64,000 nucleotides of DNA from NCBI GenBank assembly GCA_947494825.1, contig CANLWN010000006.1, positions 248,001-312,000 on the forward strand. Reading direction: 5' to 3'. Below, piece by piece: positions 59,757-64,000 of this stretch. The notes beneath the pieces are model-generated. The model made no database searches and had not been told where the DNA came from. It saw only the letters and a program-made list of their open reading frames with translations. A program made the translations under genes and the position numbers. The DNA comes from an uncultured Flavobacteriaceae bacterium. GTDB lineage: Bacteria > Bacteroidota > Bacteroidia > Flavobacteriales > Flavobacteriaceae. Each line of letters starts with the position of its first letter. The first letter of the stretch is position 1.

Positions 59757-61298
59757 CTATTTAACTTGGTGCGCTGGTTTTAAGAGGTCGTTTACCGTCT
59801 TTACAGGATTGAATGTAATCAGTGGGACCTCTACAAAAATTGTATTCCAGTGTGCCATGGCACCGTTCCAAAGGCCGGGAAGTTCCAGCGCTTTGAGGTT
59901 TTTTCCCTCTTTGGTCTTCTGGGTAATGAAGCCTTGTTTGAAATCAACAAAATTGAGCAAATTATACTTCTTCCCCTCATAACTTTTTATCCCACACACC
60001 AGATCCACAGGATTAAAATGTGTTGAGTTCTTAAAAATATCCACTTGTTCCGCATTGGACATATCCACCTGTGCCGATTCTATGATCTGAAGGGAAACAT
60101 GATCGCTCCTGTCCTTTGTCCAAAACGGTCCGCCTCCTGGCTCTCCTTCATTTTTGACCATGCCGCAAACACGTATGGGCCTGTTGATCTTGTCCTTTAG
60201 TACCTCTATCTGTTCAGCGATGCTAAAACTTGAGAAACGCTCCGAAAATCTTGCGTTAAGTTCTTCTTCCAAAAAACGTTTTGCGCCCTGGAGCTCCTCT
60301 GCGGTAATGTCCCTAAGGTCTAGCATTTTGGCATATTCAAAGGCCCTGCTCTGTATCCTGAGCAAGAGTCCGCCCAATACTTTTTTGCTATCGGCCATCG
60401 CATTGGCAAATTGGGGCACTACAACATTGTCAATATTTTTAATGAATATGATATCCGCATCCTGCTCATTAAGATTCTCTATTAGCGCACCATGGCCTCC
60501 GGGCCTAAACAAAAGGGAACCATCCGGGTTTCTGAAAGGTTCGTTTTCAAGCGTTACCGCTATGGTATCCGTAGAGGACTTCTGAAAGGAGTAGCTAATA
60601 TCAAATTCGGCGCCCATGGCTGCCACCACCCGTTCCCTGATCGATTCGAATTGTAATTTAAATAGGGCGCTGTGCTGTTCGGAGATGGTAAAATGCAGTT
60701 TGGCACCCTGATCGGTTCGGGCATATAGTGCGGCTTCCTTTAGATGTTCCTCAAAAGGTGTAACGCGATAATCCCCGTAATCGTGAAAGGGCAACAACCC
60801 TTTTGGGTGGTCCCCGAAGTTAAGTCCGTCTTCCAATAACATCTCCCTGACGAACAAAAATTTCCCGTGATCCTCGGACAGGGCTTTATTTGCAATTCTG
60901 GCTTGCACCTCCCTGTAAAACGGAAATTTCTCCAGACCATCAAAAAAACCTTTGACCTCTAGGTCCTTGGTTCGCTCCAAATAGGCATCAAAACCTTCCT
61001 TTTCAAAGTCATAGGTTTTCAAAAAATGAAACAAGGCTTTGAACATTCTGGACGCTGCCCCGGAAGCCGGTACAAATTTTAATAGCGACCGGGTTTTGCC
61101 CTGTTTGTCATATTCCGCTATCAATTGTTTTTCCTCCTCCTCGGAAAATTTCAAAATACCATCGGAAACCGTGGCGGCCTTTTCCAGGTCAACGAACGGA
61201 ATGCCCTCTTTAAACGTTTCTATTTGATCTAAAACTTTCCTTTCCGGTACTCCCTTTTTTACCAGTTGTCCTAAATCGTATTCCGAAAGATTATTCAT
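59757..61298 (-). CDS. DUF4301-type protein
   Basis: A 513-residue soluble protein. FVPASGAASRMFKALF (about residues 75-90) resembles a nucleotide-sugar pyrophosphorylase-like phosphate-binding loop, and FRPGGHGALIENLNEQDADIIFIKNIDNVV is similar to nucleotidyltransferase folds, so a sugar-nucleotide role is conceivable (inference). It matches the DUF4301 family of Bacteroidota. Its start overlaps the NadR-like kinase stop by one base, so it is coupled with the vitamin genes upstream. Confidence 0.85.
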   Translation of the reverse strand: MNNLSEYDLGQLVKKGVPERKVLDQIETFKEGIPFVDLEKAATVSDGILKFSEEEEKQLIAEYDKQGKTRSLLKFVPASGAASRMFKALFHFLKTYDFEKEGFDAYLERTKDLEVKGFFDGLEKFPFYREVQARIANKALSEDHGKFLFVREMLLEDGLNFGDHPKGLLPFHDYGDYRVTPFEEHLKEAALYARTDQGAKLHFTISEQHSALFKLQFESIRERVVAAMGAEFDISYSFQKSSTDTIAVTLENEPFRNPDGSLLFRPGGHGALIENLNEQDADIIFIKNIDNVVVPQFANAMADSKKVLGGLLLRIQSRAFEYAKMLDLRDITAEELQGAKRFLEEELNARFSERFSSFSIAEQIEVLKDKINRPIRVCGMVKNEGEPGGGPFWTKDRSDHVSLQIIESAQVDMSNAEQVDIFKNSTHFNPVDLVCGIKSYEGKKYNLLNFVDFKQGFITQKTKEGKNLKALELPGLWNGAMAHWNTIFVEVPLITFNPVKTVNDLLKPAHQVK

Positions 61299-61858
61299 TA
61301 TTTAAGCAGTTTGTTAATTGCCTGGATGGCTGTTTGTAAGCGGAGGGACCTATCTCCCTTCAAAATAACAAAATTCCTGTTATATTTCTCTAAAGTATCC
61401 TTGAAATAAGCAAACATGCGTTGGCGTTCATCCGGCTTGTCACGGAGATCGTCCTTTATCCATGGTATATCGATGTAGGTGAGGAAGTAAAGATCATAGG
61501 TGTTCTCCAAGGCGTATTTTTCCAGTACCGGATCACAGTTTCCTACATAATAGGCCTCGGAATATACTTTGGTCTCCAAAAGATCGGTATCGCAAATGAG
61601 CAAGTCCTTGGCCTTTTTGGCCAGTTCGTTTTCTGACCGCATCTGACCTTCTGCTATGGGCAATAGATCATGAGGTTCACATGTTTTTTGCTCCCTGTCC
61701 CATTTGTTTTGGAGATATTCCCTGGCGTATTCAGGTACCCAGAGCGTGCCGTAGTGTGCTGCCAATTGCTTGGACAAGGTAGTTTTACCGGTAGACTCCG
61801 GACCAAAAAGCACTACTTTAACAAGGTCTGAGGGCTCTTGTTTAAACTTTTCCTCCAT
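61298..61858 (-). CDS. NadR-type kinase domain protein (ribosylnicotinamide kinase-like ATPase)
   Basis: A 186-residue P-loop protein matching the C-terminal kinase domain of NadR: GPESTGKTTLSKQLA at residues 19-33, WVPEYAREYL, AEGQMRSENELA and DTDLLETKVYSEAYYG-like segment (CDTDLLETKVYSE). NadR-type kinases phosphorylate nicotinamide riboside, trapping it after PnuC uptake. ATG at 61858 chosen; the gene overlaps pnuC by 46 bases, so the two are tightly coupled. Operon: thiamine-binding protein - PnuC - this - DUF4301. Confidence 0.85.
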   Translation of the reverse strand: MEEKFKQEPSDLVKVVLFGPESTGKTTLSKQLAAHYGTLWVPEYAREYLQNKWDREQKTCEPHDLLPIAEGQMRSENELAKKAKDLLICDTDLLETKVYSEAYYVGNCDPVLEKYALENTYDLYFLTYIDIPWIKDDLRDKPDERQRMFAYFKDTLEKYNRNFVILKGDRSLRLQTAIQAINKLLK

Positions 61859-62451
61859 GCGTAGTATCCTAATATGGCGATAACGGTGAACAACAGATAT
61901 TGAAGCGAGGTAAAGATAAGACCTTTGTACAAATACAGGGGCACGGATATCACATCGCCAATAATCCAATATACCCAATTCTCGAGTTTTTTCCTGGCCA
62001 TAAGCCACATCCCCACAAAGAAAATTGCCGTTGTAAGGGTATCCACATACGCGGTCCAGCTTTCGAACTTATCAAAGATCAAATAAACACCACAAACGAA
62101 GGCAACGGTGGTCACAAACAAAAAGACCGACCACTTTTTTTCCTTGGTGTTGGTCCGGGTGATGGGTATAAAATGGGTTTCATCTATTTTCCGGGTCCAT
62201 ATGTACCAGCCGAAAATACTCATCACAAAGTAGTAGGCGTTGATCAACATATCGCCCAAAAGGCCAAAAACCAATAGAATATACACAAAGATCCCGGTGC
62301 TTATGATCCCTGTTGGAAAGACCAGTATATTTTCCCTTTTGGAGTACCATACGCTCAAAAATCCGAATAGGACCCCGATCATTTCCAAGACAATCAAATG
62401 GGTCGGGGTATCCTGGTATTGCGAAAAAATCCAATCAAAAATGTGGCTCAT
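61813..62451 (-). CDS. PnuC-family vitamin-precursor transporter
   Basis: A 212-residue inner-membrane transporter with about seven hydrophobic helices and the family motif GWYIWTR (WxxW). The PnuC family takes up nicotinamide riboside (PnuC), riboflavin (PnuX) or thiamine (PnuT). The coupled NadR-type kinase downstream points to nicotinamide riboside; the thiamine-binding protein upstream and a TPP-controlled TonB receptor 7 kb away leave thiamine possible. The gene start overlaps the thiamine-binding protein's stop by 17 bases. Confidence 0.88.
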   Translation of the reverse strand: MSHIFDWIFSQYQDTPTHLIVLEMIGVLFGFLSVWYSKRENILVFPTGIISTGIFVYILLVFGLLGDMLINAYYFVMSIFGWYIWTRKIDETHFIPITRTNTKEKKWSVFLFVTTVAFVCGVYLIFDKFESWTAYVDTLTTAIFFVGMWLMARKKLENWVYWIIGDVISVPLYLYKGLIFTSLQYLLFTVIAILGYYAWRKSLNKSPQTLLK

Positions 62452-62695
62452 AATCGCTTCGGTCCGATTTGACTATTTTCATGTATAAGAGACCCCGTTC
62501 CATGGCTTCCAACACTTCTTTAATTTCTGAATTCAAGACATTCATTACCTGGTCGTATTCTCCATATACTTGAGTGCTCAAAGGGTTTTCCAGTACGGTA
62601 AGGCCCGATTTACGGAGTTTTTGGATAAAATGGACAATGGGTTCCTCAAAATTGTCCTGCAAGGGGGTAAGGGTTAGCTCAACAGATATGTTCAT
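62435..62695 (-). CDS. Thiamine-binding protein, MTH1187/YkoF-like (DUF77)
   Basis: An 86-residue ferredoxin-like-fold protein, VELTLTPL at residues 5-12, then LRKSGLTVLENPLSTQVYGEYDQVMNVL in the middle, as in DUF77/MTH1187. Members bind thiamine or HMP in the cytoplasm (family knowledge). It overlaps pnuC by 17 bases. This linkage with a PnuC-type transporter suggests it handles the transported vitamin, or acts in B1 metabolism (inference). Confidence 0.85.
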   Translation of the reverse strand: MNISVELTLTPLQDNFEEPIVHFIQKLRKSGLTVLENPLSTQVYGEYDQVMNVLNSEIKEVLEAMERGLLYMKIVKSDRSDYEPHF

Positions 62696-62705
62696 TTTGG
62701 ATGTT

Positions 62706-62742
62706 GGTTCAAGGTTTCAGATTCAAAGTTTTGGGTTCAAAG
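62706..62742. repeat. Three GRTTCAARG repeats at 14-bp spacing
   Basis: GGTTCAAGG (62706-62714), GATTCAAAG (62720-62728) and GGTTCAAAG (62734-62742), each start exactly 14 bases after the last. They lie upstream of the thiamine-binding protein gene, in the gap to the phosphopantetheinyl transferase. Confidence 0.5.
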
Positions 62743-62772
62743 TATCTAGTTTCCGCTATGGATCAAAAGCAG

Positions 62773-63408
62773 CTAATCATCCATTACAGCATAAACACAA
62801 GCAAATCCTTCAAATTCCAAAAAAGAAATTTGATAGGTGGACGTATTGCCATGGTACAAAATTTCCCCTGTGGTCACTGCATCTGAAAGGGAAAAGTCCT
62901 CAATATGGATATGATGCAAAAAACTAAGTCCATGGGTGGCATAAATCTTGTAAAGCGATTCCTTGGCGCCCCATACAACGGTAAGTTTGCGAATTATGGC
63001 TTCCGTATTGGCCAAAGTACGGTACTCTTCCAAAGGTGTAAATTTGTGGGCAATCCGTAAAATCTTGTCCCGCTTCTTTTCAATGTCAATACCCACCTCG
63101 TCCATGGCCCCCACGATAATCCCCGTAAACTGGTGCGAATGGGTAATGGAGATGTGCCTGTTGTCCCTTAAATGGGGTTTTCCTGCTTCGTCGTAGTACA
63201 GATCGCAGTCCTCGTAACCCGCTTGAGCCATTAAATGGCGAATACTCAAAAAACCCCTTCGATGCAGTTCGGATTTCATTCCCAACATACGCTCCTGGCA
63301 ATTTTTGGTCAATTCGATACCCTTGGAAAGCTCGGATTCTGACTCCTCGATCTTCCAGATATAAACCTTTATGGAGGGGTTTACCGTTATAGTTTTGTAA
63401 AGAGGCAT
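62773..63408 (-). CDS. 4'-phosphopantetheinyl transferase superfamily protein
   Basis: A 211-residue Sfp-like enzyme that loads carrier proteins with phosphopantetheine from Co[17 protein letters not shown] and the Mg-binding [11 protein letters not shown], then [12 protein letters not shown] (WxxKE). No carrier protein or biosynthetic cluster is in view. It diverges from ahcY; the -7 box for ahcY is 21 bases beyond its start codon. Confidence 0.9.
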   Translation of the reverse strand: MPLYKTITVNPSIKVYIWKIEESESELSKGIELTKNCQERMLGMKSELHRRGFLSIRHLMAQAGYEDCDLYYDEAGKPHLRDNRHISITHSHQFTGIIVGAMDEVGIDIEKKRDKILRIAHKFTPLEEYRTLANTEAIIRKLTVVWGAKESLYKIYATHGLSFLHHIHIEDFSLSDAVTTGEILYHGNTSTYQISFLEFEGFACVYAVMDD

Positions 63409-63428
63409 TGCTTTATTTAAGTAATCAC

Positions 63429-63436
63429 TACCTTTG
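63429..63436 (+). promoter_or_regulatory. Promoter -7 box TACCTTTG for ahcY
   Basis: TACCTTTG, exact TAnnTTTG match, with TTG at 63408-63410 eighteen bases before it (-33-like), 50 bases upstream of the ahcY start codon. Confidence 0.6.
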
Positions 63437-63485
63437 TATTCGCTATAAATATAGCCGTCTGGCTAAAGTAAAAATAAAAAAGGAT

Positions 63486-64000
63486 ATGAGTACCAAAACC
63501 GTGTCTTATGTGCCCTATAAGGTAAAGGATATTTCCCTTGCGGATTGGGGAAGAAAAGAAATTGAATTGGCCGAGGCAGAAATGCCGGGCTTAATGTCCC
63601 TTAGGGAAGAATACAAGAACGAGCAACCTTTAAAAGGGGCCCGTATTGCTGGATGTCTCCATATGACCATTCAGACAGCAGTATTGATCGAAACCCTGGT
63701 GGAACTCGGCGCAGAGGTCACCTGGAGTTCCTGCAATATATTTTCTACCCAGGACCATGCCGCAGCAGCTATAGCCGCAACTGGTATTCCGGTTTATGCA
63801 TGGAAGGGGATGACCGAGGAAGAATTTGATTGGTGTATTGAACAGACCCTGTTTTTTGGCGAAGACCGCCAGCCATTGAATATGATCCTGGACGATGGGG
63901 GCGACCTTACCAATATGGTGCTGGACCAGTTCCCGGAGCTTGCTACGGGCATCAAAGGCCTGTCCGAGGAGACCACTACAGGGGTTCACCGTTTATATGA
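63486..64000 (+). CDS. ahcY: Adenosylhomocysteinase, N-terminal part
   Basis: The first ~171 residues, cut by the right edge: [35 protein letters not shown], then [68 protein letters not shown]. These are standard S-adenosylhomocysteine hydrolase motifs; it splits SAH to homocysteine and adenosine in the methyl cycle, which matters for the several methyltransferases here. ATG at 63486 is the family start. Confidence 0.96.
   Translation, partial: MSTKTVSYVPYKVKDISLADWGRKEIELAEAEMPGLMSLREEYKNEQPLKGARIAGCLHMTIQTAVLIETLVELGAEVTWSSCNIFSTQDHAAAAIAATGIPVYAWKGMTEEEFDWCIEQTLFFGEDRQPLNMILDDGGDLTNMVLDQFPELATGIKGLSEETTTGVHRLY

Noticed and set aside
62696-62772. A TPP riboswitch upstream of the thiamine-binding protein/PnuC genes
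   Set aside because: No CTGAGA or GAACCTG-type THI-box segments in the right order; the GAACC pieces belong to the 14-bp repeats.
1-64000. tRNA, rRNA, CRISPR or prophage content
   Set aside because: I looked in every gap for cloverleaf-like or regularly spaced repeat patterns and for integrase or transposase motifs and found none.

Overview
The window comes from the chromosome of a member of Bacteroidota, most likely a marine Flavobacteriaceae (inference). The signs are SusC/FecA-type TonB receptors, two small proteins made almost entirely of a type IX secretion (T9SS) sorting domain, Bacteroidota-specific neighbour genes (DUF4271, DUF4296, DUF4301, DUF3098, DUF3127), near absence of Shine-Dalgarno sites, and many TAnnTTTG -7 promoter boxes upstream of start codons. 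Gene density is high and both strands are used. I see no rRNA, tRNA, CRISPR array, phage or insertion sequence. The left edge cuts an ABC exporter gene and the right edge cuts adenosylhomocysteinase.

Layout. 1-5.2 kb: tail of an ABC exporter, an Fe-S/redox operon (mrp, nfu, ferredoxin reductase, 2Fe-2S ferredoxin), and trmB with a LysE exporter and an alkyltransferase-like protein. 5.3-11.3 kb: a PhoR/PhoB-like pair diverging from a large TonB receptor and a lipoprotein, with an 11-bp phased TAAC array between them. 11.4-12.3 kb: two tandem mini T9SS-sorting-domain proteins. 12.3-25.4 kb: housekeeping genes (LuxE-like acyltransferase, formate-THF ligase, tyrS, SDR, dihydroorotase, dolichol-phosphate-mannose-synthase-like GT2, GT39, hemD, ATP-dependent pckA). 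25.4-35.7 kb: saccharopine dehydrogenase with an Lrp regulator, YugP-like protease, SemiSWEET, leuS, the ftsX-DUF3098-uppP-truB operon, a TonB-C-like protein and a thioredoxin-fold protein.

35.8-42.8 kb: a TetR-ABC-HlyD-TolC-YitT operon whose ABC protein has a strongly degenerate ATPase domain, diverging from two small secreted paralogues. 42.9-52.5 kb: CutA-like protein, tag, aat, DUF3127, a membrane-inserted methyltransferase, a flavin reductase, an orphan histidine kinase, HIT, greA, a degenerate Rieske lipoprotein, an aldo/keto reductase and a HEAT-repeat protein.

52.5-64 kb: a TonB receptor under a TPP riboswitch (predicted outer-membrane thiamine uptake); a hybrid histidine kinase (HK-REC-HPt) convergent with an NtrC-type sigma-54 activator; a small PepSY-like secreted protein; a structured 0.5-kb intergenic region; DUF4301; a PnuC-type transporter with a NadR-type kinase and a thiamine-binding protein; a phosphopantetheinyl transferase; and the start of ahcY.

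The most unusual items are the ABC exporter with lost ATPase motifs, the phased TAAC array at the Pho-like divergent promoter, the stand-alone sorting-domain proteins, and the structured intergenic region at 59.26-59.76 kb.
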